Shown: piece after piece, positions 9,300 to 18,556 of the stretch | How positions within the stretch are numbered: the stretch's first letter is position 1 | Layout of the letters: every line of letters starts with the position of its first letter | From: CBDEUK01 sp965250225 | Lineage (GTDB): Bacteria; Pseudomonadota; Gammaproteobacteria; Eutrophobiales; Eutrophobiaceae | Length of the DNA stretch: 64,000 bases | Reading direction: 5' to 3' | Assembly (NCBI GenBank): GCA_965250225.1 | Contig: CBDFNQ010000029.1 | Location: 1 to 64,000 of the forward strand | Notes under the pieces: model-generated | Databases searched by the model: none | The model's input: only the letters and a program-made list of their open reading frames with translations | What the model was told of the DNA's origin: nothing | Position numbers and translations under genes: made by a program

Positions 9300-10430
9300 T
9301 CAAGAAAGAATCCTTGCATAGCAATCACAGTAAAGTGTTACAATTTTTTCCCATGTGTAGTTTTCTTCAGCAAATTTTCTTGCCGTCTGCCCCATCTGGG
9401 AGAGATCTACTTCTGCAGATAACATTTGTTTCATGCCATCGAATATTCCTTCAGAGGTGGATGTCACTTCAATTGCCCCTCCAGATTTAGCCAGTGCAGG
9501 GAAACCACATACGTTTGTCAGAAGTACTGGTTTCCCAGAAATTGCCGCTTCGAGAGCAACAATTGACATGGCCTCTTTGCGCGAAGGAACAGTGAGAAAC
9601 AGAGACCCAGAATAGGCAGAAGATTTCAAATCCCCGCCTACATATCCAACGAAATGAACCCGTTTGTTTAAATTAAATTGTTCTACAAATTTATCCAGAT
9701 CTGCCTTTAATCCTTCATCAGGGCCGGCAAAGACCAAGTGAATAGCTGGATATTCTAGTGATAGTTGTGAAAATGCCTTTATCAGCAGATCTGGCCCTTT
9801 TATTTTATTCAAACGGCCCATAAATAGTATGTACAATTTATCTATGAGATGAAATTTTTCCCTGAATAGGGTTTCGTCAGAACCTTGATAATCTGTTCTA
9901 TCAACGCCATTGGGTATATAAGCAATGTGCTTGTTTATTGAAGAAGCATTTTTGTAGTCTTGGATTTCATCTTCAGTTATAGCAATCAATACATCTGAAT
10001 CCTGTATCAATCTATTTCCAATACATGCGTTATAGATTTTTTTAATGAAAGTTGAACGGCCATATATTTCCAATGCTCCAGCCGGACAAACTACATATGG
10101 CTTGCCAGTGACTCTTGCTATGAGATAAACCAATGCATTCAGAACGGTCCAGTGATTCATTAGATGAATAACATCAGCCCATTGCACAACGCCATAGATT
10201 TTTTTTAAATTAAGAGATGGGAAATACCATCTGTCTATCCAGCATGACAGGAGTATCAATATATTTTCAGGCAATGGTAATGGTTTATTTTTCAAACCAT
10301 AATCTGTGCTTAATACACGCACACTAACATTTTCGTAGTTGACCATATGTTTTACGATCTGCACAGTTCGCTCAACCGTACCTCCCCCTGTCTCGGGATC
10401 CATGCTCATATTAACGTGCAATATATTCAC
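9300..10430 (-). CDS. Family 4 glycosyltransferase
   Basis: 376-residue GT-B enzyme. The N-terminal domain begins MNILHVNMSMDPETGGG, a sugar-acceptor-side glycine loop typical of GT4. The donor-binding half has LYILFMGRLNKIKGPDLLIKA and the EX7E element PSRKEAMSIVALEA followed by GKPVLLTN. It presumably adds one residue of the lipid-linked repeat unit in the cytoplasm; donor and linkage cannot be read. It sits between the Wzx-Wzy fusion and an SDR gene with short gaps, in the same operon. Confidence 0.88.
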   Translation of the reverse strand: MNILHVNMSMDPETGGGTVERTVQIVKHMVNYENVSVRVLSTDYGLKNKPLPLPENILILLSCWIDRWYFPSLNLKKIYGVVQWADVIHLMNHWTVLNALVYLIARVTGKPYVVCPAGALEIYGRSTFIKKIYNACIGNRLIQDSDVLIAITEDEIQDYKNASSINKHIAYIPNGVDRTDYQGSDETLFREKFHLIDKLYILFMGRLNKIKGPDLLIKAFSQLSLEYPAIHLVFAGPDEGLKADLDKFVEQFNLNKRVHFVGYVGGDLKSSAYSGSLFLTVPSRKEAMSIVALEAAISGKPVLLTNVCGFPALAKSGGAIEVTSTSEGIFDGMKQMLSAEVDLSQMGQTARKFAEENYTWEKIVTLYCDCYARILS

Positions 10431-10448
10431 AGAGTATTATTTTTATGA

Positions 10449-11405
10449 CTATAAAAGGAATTTCTGATCTGCATACCATTTTGCATAGACTTCAAGTCCT
10501 TGTGCGAAACTCATATTTTTTTTATAACCTGCCGCATATAATTTATCTGGAGGATAAAGGCGATTAGGCTCGATATTGTCACGATCTAACATCAGTAAAA
10601 ATAGTTTTAGTAATCCAGAAGGCAGGTTGATGAGTGGCATAAGATAATTTTTCTGTCCAAAACATCGCATAAAAATGCGTTCGATATCTTGGTAATTATT
10701 AGTAGGGTCATCATCATCAGTGACAAAATAAATATTTTGATCGAAAGACTGATTGTGTTCAAGTGCGAAAATAATCGATCCAACAACATTATCGATATGA
10801 ACGAGATTCATTGATCGTCTGGCATACAGAATTGAACGAAAATAATTACTCAGGCGAGAACCTGTTAAAAGATTATTGGCTAACTTTTTCAGATTTTGAC
10901 TGTTTTCACCAAATATTGCTCCCATCCTGTATATAACAACATCCTTGATTGACAAAGATGAACTAAGGACTAGTTGTTCAAGTTTTAATTTAGTTTTTCC
11001 ATAAGTTGTGACAGGTAAACATTGTATTTTCTCATTAATATTTTTATCTCTTACTCTTCCGACAACATCAATACTACTGATATGTATAAAACGTTTAATA
11101 TTGTTGCGGTCACAACAATTCATAAGGTTTTGCAACATAGACAAATTATATTCTTCAGATTCATTTTTTGAAAATGACAGATTTATCACAATACAACCGG
11201 GTCTAACAAGACCTTCCAGACTGGATTTATTTATTAAATCAGCACTGACAATATCCACAGAGGCATTGTCTGTATATTGATTTAATAAATCAGGATGTCT
11301 TGTTAAAGCTGTGATCTGATAATGTTTTTCATTGGTCAAGGCAGCAAGCAAGTGGCATCCTACAAAACTGGACGCGCCTGTAATGAGAATTGAGGTGTGA
11401 GCCAT
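10449..11405 (-). CDS. NAD-dependent epimerase/dehydratase (extended SDR)
   Basis: 318-residue SDR with ILITGASSFVGCHLL at residues 6-20 (the glycine motif has Ser and Val substitutions), FIHISSIDVVG, and the catalytic YGKTKLKLE. It resembles the UDP-glucose 4-epimerase/WcaG superfamily. Possible substrates are UDP-hexose or UDP-HexNAc; the sequence alone does not fix this. It is flanked by a GT4 and a GT2 gene, so it probably makes or finishes a donor for one of them. Confidence 0.8.
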   Translation of the reverse strand: MAHTSILITGASSFVGCHLLAALTNEKHYQITALTRHPDLLNQYTDNASVDIVSADLINKSSLEGLVRPGCIVINLSFSKNESEEYNLSMLQNLMNCCDRNNIKRFIHISSIDVVGRVRDKNINEKIQCLPVTTYGKTKLKLEQLVLSSSLSIKDVVIYRMGAIFGENSQNLKKLANNLLTGSRLSNYFRSILYARRSMNLVHIDNVVGSIIFALEHNQSFDQNIYFVTDDDDPTNNYQDIERIFMRCFGQKNYLMPLINLPSGLLKLFLLMLDRDNIEPNRLYPPDKLYAAGYKKNMSFAQGLEVYAKWYADQKFLL

Positions 11406-11428
11406 AAATAACTATTGCATGAATAGCA

Positions 11429-12292
11429 TTATGTGCTAATGACTACGCCAGATTTTAGTCGTTTAAGTAAATACGTGCTGATACTAGCTATATAGAATGC
11501 ATATATTCTGATACTTTTTCTCCCAGAAAGATTTTGATGATGTCTTCTTACTCTGTAATCACCATAAAGATTTTTAAGCCATTGGGAAAAGCTATAAGTA
11601 GTGCTGGGGATTTTTTCCAGATTACATTTTGCATTTGTATTGATTAACAGTTTGACGCCACTTTTTTTCAAATAGTGTGAATGAATAACATCTTCACCAA
11701 ATGCCTTACCCTTGAATGGAAAATAATCTTTCAGTACCAGATTAGCTTTATGATGTAAAACACAGCCACCCGCCAACCACTCGACTTCAATAATTTCGTT
11801 ATCGAATTCATCAGGATCTACACCAACTGCCGTTCCTGACTTATCAATCTTTCCTGGTTGGTATCCTTCCATACCATTCATTACATAGTAATATAATAAC
11901 TCCAAATAGCTGGAATATTTTGTTCGAAAATAAATTGATTTCCCAGTTTCAATATCGAACATGGATGGTGCAACAGCCATCTTGTTATCATCTTTGATAG
12001 TATTTATAAGTGTTTCAATGCAATCATTTTCGATTACTATGTCATCATCAATTTGAAGAACGTAATCACCCTTGGATTTTGTAAATCCATGTGCGCGTTG
12101 CGCAACTTGTCCTCTTACAGGGGTCGGCAATACTTTAACATTCGGTATGTCGCTCAGAGAAACCAATTTGGCTTCTGTTTCTGGGATACAAACAAGAATT
12201 TCTTCTGGTGATACAGTGCCTTGATTAATTGTATTAATAGTTGTTTTAAGGACATCACCACCCAGTGTTGCTATTACGGTACTAAGATACAT
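11429..12292 (-). CDS. Family 2 glycosyltransferase
   Basis: 287-residue GT-A enzyme. The opening MYLSTVIATLGGDVLKTT, the metal-binding DxD-type stretch LQIDDDIVIEND near residue 97, and the later EVEWLAGGCVLHHK with FGEDVIHS (acceptor/catalytic region) are the usual GT2 layout. It is a cytoplasmic transferase for the repeat unit with unknown specificity. The C-terminus has a basic amphipathic tail that may hold it at the membrane. Confidence 0.85.
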   Translation of the reverse strand: MYLSTVIATLGGDVLKTTINTINQGTVSPEEILVCIPETEAKLVSLSDIPNVKVLPTPVRGQVAQRAHGFTKSKGDYVLQIDDDIVIENDCIETLINTIKDDNKMAVAPSMFDIETGKSIYFRTKYSSYLELLYYYVMNGMEGYQPGKIDKSGTAVGVDPDEFDNEIIEVEWLAGGCVLHHKANLVLKDYFPFKGKAFGEDVIHSHYLKKSGVKLLINTNAKCNLEKIPSTTYSFSQWLKNLYGDYRVRRHHQNLSGRKSIRIYAFYIASISTYLLKRLKSGVVIST

Positions 12293-12322
12293 CTCTGTAT
12301 TTAATTATACTCATGGTGATAT

Positions 12323-13237
12323 TTAAAGGATTGCCAGATATAATTCTTTTGCTCTTTTTTCTTCTTGTTCAAGAAGTGATTCAACACATTCTGCAACAGA
12401 TCCTAGTCTGTATCCTAGTATATTTGAGGCTTGATTATTTGATAGCGACATATCAGCAGGACGTTTTGCAATTAATTCTGCTGACTGTACCTGTGACTTT
12501 ACAATTAAATCTAATGGCAAGGAAAATTTCTTTAATATTTCCCTAGCAAAAGTGTACTTCGAAATGCGCTCGTCACCGACCACATGAATTATTCCGCTTG
12601 TTCCTTTTCCAGCAAGTGTTAATGAATGTTTAGCAAGAAAATCAACAATGATAGGTGTGTAAAATACATCATCAAATAGCGACAATGTGTTTTTATTACG
12701 TAAATTATTGATTATCCAGTCACTAAACGACTGCTTAACCTGGCTTCCCCATCCAAAGAAATTTGTTCTAACAATTAAAGCATCGGGAGATATTTTATTT
12801 ACCAGTACTTCAGCAGCTAGTTTTGATTTTCCATAAATGTTTACTGGATCAGGAATTTCCTTTTCAGTAACATTCATTCGATCACCATTAAACAAATGGT
12901 CAGTTGATATATGAATCAATTTTATGTTTAATTTATTTGCTACACAGGCCACATTCCCAGACAAATCACGATTACATAGATACGCGAAATCAGGGTTGTT
13001 TTCACATTCATCTACATTGGTCATGCCTGCTGCATGCACGATAATATCAGGGGAAATATTTTTTATTTTCACTTCCAAATCTGATTTATTCTGTAGATTC
13101 AAAGGTGATGTGTTAACTCCGGTCAGAGTTACTTGTCTGTCATGCAGGCCGAGAACAACATCACATGAATTTCTGATCGCACATGCCCAATTTAGACCGA
13201 GCAATCCAGAACCGCCTGTAATCAGTATTCTCTGCAT
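12323..13237 (-). CDS. RmlD-like SDR sugar-nucleotide reductase
   Basis: 304 residues. ILITGGSGLLGLNWA at residues 4-18, VHAAGMTNVDECENNP, IHISTDHLFNG, and the catalytic YGKSKLAAE are dTDP-4-dehydrorhamnose reductase-type signatures. No RmlA/B/C genes lie in the window, so it may reduce a 4-keto sugar made elsewhere or act on another nucleotide sugar of the locus. The gene overlaps the next upstream gene by 16 bases, which suggests translational coupling. Confidence 0.82.
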   Translation of the reverse strand: MQRILITGGSGLLGLNWACAIRNSCDVVLGLHDRQVTLTGVNTSPLNLQNKSDLEVKIKNISPDIIVHAAGMTNVDECENNPDFAYLCNRDLSGNVACVANKLNIKLIHISTDHLFNGDRMNVTEKEIPDPVNIYGKSKLAAEVLVNKISPDALIVRTNFFGWGSQVKQSFSDWIINNLRNKNTLSLFDDVFYTPIIVDFLAKHSLTLAGKGTSGIIHVVGDERISKYTFAREILKKFSLPLDLIVKSQVQSAELIAKRPADMSLSNNQASNILGYRLGSVAECVESLLEQEEKRAKELYLAIL

Positions 13238-15126
13238 GATTTATTTATAGTATTATTGTTCGAGTCAGTGCTAATTAAATCGGTCCATTTCATATATTCT
13301 TGTGATGTCCAGAATATATCATCTATCTTAATATGGGATTGTTCATCGAAAGTATTCAGGGCTGATGCTAATTCAACACCTGTACTTACGAAATGGATAG
13401 ACTCAATACTTCTGAGTGGGTTTTGATTAAAATCATTGGGGTCGAGAAATATGACAACAGGTAATTTTAAAAGAATGGCATCCACGCAAGCAGATGTCGT
13501 ATTGCTAGAGAATGCGACATCAAATTCATGTGCAATTGTCTGCAGTGGTTTATCAGTTATATTAAAGTCCAGTTTCATATAATCTTCTTTTCTAATGTGG
13601 CATGCTGGGTGTGGTTTAAGAACGATGTAGACTTTCTGATTAATCTGATTTAATCCTTGTTCGAAACAATGAAGCATATTTTTAGTTTGTTGTTTATTAA
13701 AATCACCAATAATTAACACTCTCAGAACACCAGGGTACTCATCATTTTTTTTATTTATTTTGTCAATTTTCATAGATGAAATATAGTTATATCTCATCGC
13801 TTCAACCTTTATTAGTTGGTTTTCGGGGTATCCTGATACTTTCATCTCTGAATAAGCTAACGGACCATTGATTGCAAGACAGTCCGGAAAATGTTTGGCC
13901 TTATTCTTATCAAGACCATAAAGTCGTCTATCGTCAAAATTTCCTAATGTCCAAAAGCGGATTGTCGAATGTGGGATACCAATAATTTTCCCATGATTAT
14001 TTTTCCGCCATGCACATAACAGAGCCTGTTCCCAGGCTTGATTTTCCCATAAGTACAGACCTAATTTTTGCTTCGGCATACTGGATAAAAAAGCATCAAA
14101 TAGAAATAACCAGAGACAATTTTGCATGGCGTCTGGTCCAAGCAATGATTTTTTCCATTCATTTTTATAATATGGCCAAAGCCATAACCCAGTTGTGCCT
14201 TCAGTAAAGTTATTTCCAACATCTCTCAAACGAAAATAGATAGTGTTAAGATATATCCATTGGCCAATTGTTTTTAATAAAATAAAAAATGATAGGTAAG
14301 ATTCAACAAACGCATGCTTGCCTTCTGAGTTAGAATTAGTATTAAATTTATACAGCCATTGGTTACATGTAGATATGTCGGGCGTCCCAGGTGATGGCGT
14401 ATAATGATGAGCCCAGTTTAATTCTTTACTACAGGCTCCAAAATGATCAGGCAAAGTTTCCCATTGCCTGGAATAGAATTTTCCTTCTTCACATCTATCA
14501 GTGTCCAGATTAAAAAAATAGGAACACATGAATATGGAGTTTTCGGAAGAAAACCATGATTCAGGTCTTGATCTTCTCAACTTCAATCTTTTTATTTGAT
14601 GCCTCAGACTTATCAGTCCCTGCAACAGCATAGGCAATTTATAATAAAGTTTTCTAAAATTTATTTTATGCCTGGATTTATTACGAATATTTTCTGCCCT
14701 GTAAATTAATCCGCGATCTTGAGCCAGTCGTTGTAAAACGGTTTTAGTATCCTGATTGTTGCTTACGAGCACCAGTGATTTAACATCCTGTTTATTTAAG
14801 ATTTCCTCAAAAGCCATTGCCTTAACACAATTCAGAATGTTCGCTGATTTATATGGGCTTTTTTCCGCTATCAACGTCATCCACCAGTAACTGAATCCTG
14901 ATGAGAAAGTCAGGTGTTGTATTAAAGTTTTATCTTTATATTCTGTTCTGCCTATTTCATATATAAAAGCAAGATATTTATCTCGCAATCTTTGTGCATT
15001 GTTTTCAATATATCTAGGAAGAGAGGTCACATACTCATTTTCCATATAACTATTCCAGTACACTACATGGCAATTATCATGCGAACAATTACCTTCTCTA
15101 TCCCACACTACAAGCTCGTCAAACAT
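13222..15126 (-). CDS. Putative surface-carbohydrate biosynthesis transferase, Leptospira-type large family
   Basis: 634 residues with no strong membrane segment. The C-terminal half has a GT-B-like pattern: VLRVLIIGDFNKQQTKN, YIVLKPHPACH, FDVAFSSNTTSACVDAI and LPVVIFLDPNDFNQNP. This is the layout seen in KpsC/CDP-glycerol-type and Leptospira O-antigen (LIC-series) putative transferases. The N-terminal part (MFDELVVWDREGN) fits the same surface-carbohydrate group as far as I recall, but I cannot verify the exact family. It probably transfers a sugar or polyol phosphate onto the repeat unit. Confidence 0.6.
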   Translation of the reverse strand: MFDELVVWDREGNCSHDNCHVVYWNSYMENEYVTSLPRYIENNAQRLRDKYLAFIYEIGRTEYKDKTLIQHLTFSSGFSYWWMTLIAEKSPYKSANILNCVKAMAFEEILNKQDVKSLVLVSNNQDTKTVLQRLAQDRGLIYRAENIRNKSRHKINFRKLYYKLPMLLQGLISLRHQIKRLKLRRSRPESWFSSENSIFMCSYFFNLDTDRCEEGKFYSRQWETLPDHFGACSKELNWAHHYTPSPGTPDISTCNQWLYKFNTNSNSEGKHAFVESYLSFFILLKTIGQWIYLNTIYFRLRDVGNNFTEGTTGLWLWPYYKNEWKKSLLGPDAMQNCLWLFLFDAFLSSMPKQKLGLYLWENQAWEQALLCAWRKNNHGKIIGIPHSTIRFWTLGNFDDRRLYGLDKNKAKHFPDCLAINGPLAYSEMKVSGYPENQLIKVEAMRYNYISSMKIDKINKKNDEYPGVLRVLIIGDFNKQQTKNMLHCFEQGLNQINQKVYIVLKPHPACHIRKEDYMKLDFNITDKPLQTIAHEFDVAFSSNTTSACVDAILLKLPVVIFLDPNDFNQNPLRSIESIHFVSTGVELASALNTFDEQSHIKIDDIFWTSQEYMKWTDLISTDSNNNTINKSCREY

Positions 15127-15208
15127 ATAATATATTCTGAGGTTTATTAATTAATCTGTTCTTACAGAAGGAGGAATGAACATATAAATATAGTGAAATA
15201 ATGATTTT

Positions 15209-15964
15209 CTATGCCATTAATTCCAGTTGCCTTTCTATTTTTTCTATATCTTCAGGCACATCAACTGCAATAGAAACGACAAAAGTTTCAGTCATCTTTA
15301 TCTTATATCTCAAGTCAACAAAACGTAGCAGTTCAATATCTTCATGTTGTTCATTAATTGTTTTGCTGTGTGATGAAAATAATTCCAGGGCAGGCCTGGT
15401 GAAAGCATAGACTGGTATTTGTTGCCTATAAACGGGTTTATTGTTAGATTTTGAATAAGGCACTGGTAGACGAGACATATACATTGCCTCATCCAACTCA
15501 TTAACGATCACCTTGATAATAGTATCACTGTTTATTTCATCTTCGTCAGCGATAATCTTATACAGATTATAGACTGAATAAGAATCACCATATTCTTCAT
15601 ATTGTTGACACAGTTGATTTATGGCCTCTGGATCAATAATAGGCTCATCGCCCTGAATGTTTACGTATAGATCATATTCGGAATAGACATACTGATTCGC
15701 TACCTCTGCAAGTCTGTCAGTACCTGTGAGACAATCCTCAGATGTATAAACGACTGGTATATTTTCTGACTCGCAAAACTCGAAGATTCTCGAGTCATCA
15801 GTTGCAACAATTAATTTATTTAATCGTCCCGACTTGATTGCCTGCAAATAGGTTCTTTTTAACATCGGTATGCCACAGATACTCACTAGTGGCTTACCAG
15901 GAAATCGTGATGATTTGTATCTTGCCGGGATCACACCAAGAATTCTTAAATCACTACCAGGCAC
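15209..15964 (-). CDS. KdsB-like CMP-sugar (3-deoxy-octulosonate type) cytidylyltransferase
   Basis: About 252 residues. ILGVIPARYKSSRFPGKPL is the CTP-binding N-terminal motif of CMP-Kdo synthetases. IVATDDSRI, CLTGTDRLAEVA and YVNIQGDEPIIDP follow in the expected order. I chose the GTG at 15964 because GGAGG lies five bases upstream; an ATG at 15982 would lengthen the product by six residues. It overlaps the end of the SDR gene. Housekeeping KdsB is usually outside polysaccharide loci, and here the gene sits with a cyclase, an SDR and a second nucleotidyltransferase, so it may activate an unusual acid or cyclitol rather than Kdo. Confidence 0.85.
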   Translation of the reverse strand: MPGSDLRILGVIPARYKSSRFPGKPLVSICGIPMLKRTYLQAIKSGRLNKLIVATDDSRIFEFCESENIPVVYTSEDCLTGTDRLAEVANQYVYSEYDLYVNIQGDEPIIDPEAINQLCQQYEEYGDSYSVYNLYKIIADEDEINSDTIIKVIVNELDEAMYMSRLPVPYSKSNNKPVYRQQIPVYAFTRPALELFSSHSKTINEQHEDIELLRFVDLRYKIKMTETFVVSIAVDVPEDIEKIERQLELMA

Positions 15965-16709
15965 TCCAGCCTCCATCCACATTCAGAGTCTCACCGGTCG
16001 TATAACTGCACAAATCCGAAGCAAGATATAAACATGAATTTGCTATTTCTTCACTTTCACCCCAGCGTCGCATCGGAGTACGTTCAATAGTAAAATCATA
16101 TAACTTATTATTTTTTTCAAAGTTTTTGAAATACGATGTTTTACAAAACCCAGGGGCAATTGCATTAACCATTATATTGTTCTCGGCAAATTCCAGCGCA
16201 AGTGATCTAGTGAGACCGATAATTGCGGCCTTTGATGATACATAGGCAGATAGTTCTGGTAGCCCAAGAGTACCTGCTATTGAACTCATATTAATAATTT
16301 TGCCGCCACCCTGTGTTAAAAATATTGGGATAACAGCTTGGCACATTCTGAATATACTCATGAAATTCACATCCATAACCTGTTGCATTTCATCTGCAGT
16401 GATTTCAGTAAACTTTTTTCGGAAACGCATACCCGCATTGTTAACAAGTACATCTGCACGGCCATATTGCTTAGATGTTTTACTATATATCTCATCTACA
16501 ACTGACTGTTCTGAAATATCACCACACACTGTAATTAAATTATTACTATATTCGGACATCTCATCTTGCAACAACTCAATGTCCGCAGAAGAACGAGTTA
16601 CAACCGACAACTTTGCTCCATTCTGAAGAAACGAATCGGTAATAGCGCGACCTATCCCTTTACCTGCTCCAGTAATAATACAAACTTTATTTTCAAGTAA
16701 ATTAGACAT
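15954..16709 (-). CDS. Classical short-chain dehydrogenase/reductase
   Basis: 251 residues with all classical SDR motifs: TGAGKGIGRAI (cofactor), NNAGMRFRKKF, and the catalytic Ser/Tyr/Lys in INMSSIAGTLG and YVSSKAAIIG, ending GWSAW. Relatives include 3-oxoacyl reductases and polyol/cyclitol dehydrogenases. It lies four bases after the cyclase gene and overlaps the cytidylyltransferase gene. I infer a redox step on the product of the cyclase. Confidence 0.87.
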   Translation of the reverse strand: MSNLLENKVCIITGAGKGIGRAITDSFLQNGAKLSVVTRSSADIELLQDEMSEYSNNLITVCGDISEQSVVDEIYSKTSKQYGRADVLVNNAGMRFRKKFTEITADEMQQVMDVNFMSIFRMCQAVIPIFLTQGGGKIINMSSIAGTLGLPELSAYVSSKAAIIGLTRSLALEFAENNIMVNAIAPGFCKTSYFKNFEKNNKLYDFTIERTPMRRWGESEEIANSCLYLASDLCSYTTGETLNVDGGWSAW

Positions 16710-16713
16710 CTTA

Positions 16714-17835
16714 TTAAGCCTTAATTATCTGTGAAATTGCTTCACGTACGAGTGAAGGATCTAATTCTGTGTATATATCCGCATGCCCAGGTTTGTCAAT
16801 CAAAATAAAACGCAAACTATTATCCTTACGTTTTTTATCTTTAAACATTATTTTTTCACATTTTCTAATGAGTTGATCCTGGTTATAACCATATTCAGAT
16901 GCTGAAAAGTTAATTGGCAGTTTATAGAGTAAAATAATATTACGAAGTTTAGACATTGACTCTTTAGACAGATTTAATATTGATTGGCTGAGAAACAAAG
17001 CCGCCGACATGCCTAGAGCCACGCCTTCTCCATGCCTGAAGGTTTCTCCATATTCAGTATGCGTAGCCATCTCGATTGCATGACCAATCGTATGGCCATA
17101 GTTGAGTAACAATCGTTTATTACTTTCCTTAACATCTCCTTTGACATGTGCAATCTTTATTTCTATTGATCGTTTTATGCAATGAACTAATTTTTCCATG
17201 TCTCGATTCATTATCGACTCATGTTCGGTTTCAAGGAATGTTAAGAGTTCTGTGTCAGCAATCAGTGCACATTTAATTACTTCTGCAAGCCCCGATATAT
17301 AGTCTCTATCTGGTAAGGTATCAATCAGATCCATGTCCATATAATTAACTATCGGGTGATAATAATTTCCAACGGCATTAATTGTTTCGCGATAATTAAT
17401 AGCCACTTTACCACCGATACTGCTATCTACCATTGCCATTAGAGTAGTTGGTATATGAATCAAATTCATTCCTCTATACCAGGTACTGGCAACAAAACCT
17501 GCCAGATCACCAATTACACCACCACCCAGGGCAATTAAATATGAGTCGCGAGCATAATTAGAAGTTTCGAGTATTCCGTATATCTTGAGAACTTCATTGA
17601 ATGTCTTGCTTAATTTTCCCCCAGTCATAATATACAAATCAACATCATACCCCTTGGCACGTAATGCTAACTCGAGTTGTTGTGCGTATTTGTCTTTAAA
17701 ATAAGCATCCGTAACTATCAATACCTTTTTATTGTTTCCATAAGATTTTACAATTTTTGTGACATCAGTAATTAAACTGTGTTTTATAAAAACATCATAT
17801 TGAACATCTATTAAATCAACTTGAATCTGGACCAC
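16714..17835 (-). CDS. 3-dehydroquinate synthase-like sugar phosphate cyclase
   Basis: 373 residues of the DHQS/sugar-phosphate-cyclase superfamily. Visible motifs are LGGGVIGDLAGFVAS, IPTTLMAMVDSSIGGKVAIN, SGLAEVIK, LLLNYGHTIGHAIE and FRHGEGVALGM, which include the Zn ligands (Glu, His, His) and NAD site. In DHQS the segment after GGK reads GKNMIG. Here the equivalent is TINAVG, so the Lys before the Asn is Ile. The start is GTG at 17835. Housekeeping aroB normally sits with aroK. Placement in a polysaccharide operon between an SDR and a nucleotidyltransferase points to a dedicated cyclitol-forming enzyme, but a duplicate DHQS remains possible. Confidence 0.85.
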   Translation of the reverse strand: MVQIQVDLIDVQYDVFIKHSLITDVTKIVKSYGNNKKVLIVTDAYFKDKYAQQLELALRAKGYDVDLYIMTGGKLSKTFNEVLKIYGILETSNYARDSYLIALGGGVIGDLAGFVASTWYRGMNLIHIPTTLMAMVDSSIGGKVAINYRETINAVGNYYHPIVNYMDMDLIDTLPDRDYISGLAEVIKCALIADTELLTFLETEHESIMNRDMEKLVHCIKRSIEIKIAHVKGDVKESNKRLLLNYGHTIGHAIEMATHTEYGETFRHGEGVALGMSAALFLSQSILNLSKESMSKLRNIILLYKLPINFSASEYGYNQDQLIRKCEKIMFKDKKRKDNSLRFILIDKPGHADIYTELDPSLVREAISQIIKA

Positions 17836-17837
17836 AA

Positions 17838-18524
17838 CTAATTCTCTGTTCTATCAAGTCCCGCATTAACGATTAATTCTGCGATTTTATAGTCGTCACT
17901 AGTATCTATTTCAAATCCTTCGAATCTACCTACTATTTTAATATATGGATTGTCAGAAACTCTATGACGTGTTTTCAGAAACAGATCTTTTCTAAAAACA
18001 TAAACAGCTGATGACTCAAGAATAACTGGCTCTAACTGACCTAAGTGTTGTGTGCTATCACCTGTTTTTAACGAATAATTCAGTGGCTTCCCCTCAAACC
18101 ATGCTAGTTTTTTATACGATGAGGCAATAAAAGCTGAATTATATTTATTAGAAATGACCTGTTCTATACAATTACTGATTGTTGATGGCTTCAGAAAAGG
18201 ACACCGTGGGTGCATTAAGACAATAATATCGGCATCTACTTCTTTTATAAAACCTTCAATAATGTCCTCAATACTAACTTCCGGCCGATCAAGATTCTTA
18301 TCACGTTGTAAATACTGATACTCCAGATCATCATCAATGAGATCATGTATTTTTTCATACGATGTGAAAATGTAAGGTTCATTGTCATTACTTACCAGGC
18401 CTGAAATTTTTACGGCACGTTCCAGCAATGTATGCCCACCGATTTTTAAAGTATCTCTATGGCTGACACTTTCTTTCGGTAATTTATAATCATGCCAGTA
18501 TGGAATCAGCATCACTGTTTTCAT
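17838..18524 (-). CDS. NeuA/KdsB-like nucleotidyltransferase
   Basis: About 228 residues. The N-terminus (MLIPYWHDYKLPKESVSHRD) is a variant of the CMP-acylneuraminate synthetase P-loop. ADIIVLMHPRCPFLKPSTI matches the family position that normally carries QPTSPLR. The end GFEIDTSDDYKIAE matches the NeuA C-terminal motif (I/V-D-T-x-x-D). I chose the ATG at 18524 because AGGTG lies six bases upstream; a GTG at 18533 is possible. It lies two bases from the cyclase gene. It probably activates a product of this module, though the substrate is unknown. Confidence 0.75.
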   Translation of the reverse strand: MKTVMLIPYWHDYKLPKESVSHRDTLKIGGHTLLERAVKISGLVSNDNEPYIFTSYEKIHDLIDDDLEYQYLQRDKNLDRPEVSIEDIIEGFIKEVDADIIVLMHPRCPFLKPSTISNCIEQVISNKYNSAFIASSYKKLAWFEGKPLNYSLKTGDSTQHLGQLEPVILESSAVYVFRKDLFLKTRHRVSDNPYIKIVGRFEGFEIDTSDDYKIAELIVNAGLDRTEN

Positions 18525-18556
18525 AGATATCACCTGTTATTCACGATTTATAATTA

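Noticed and set aside
16714..17835. Housekeeping aroB
   Set aside because: Not excluded, but no aroK or other shikimate gene is near and the gene is embedded in a glycan operon with SDR and nucleotidyltransferase genes, so a dedicated role is preferred.
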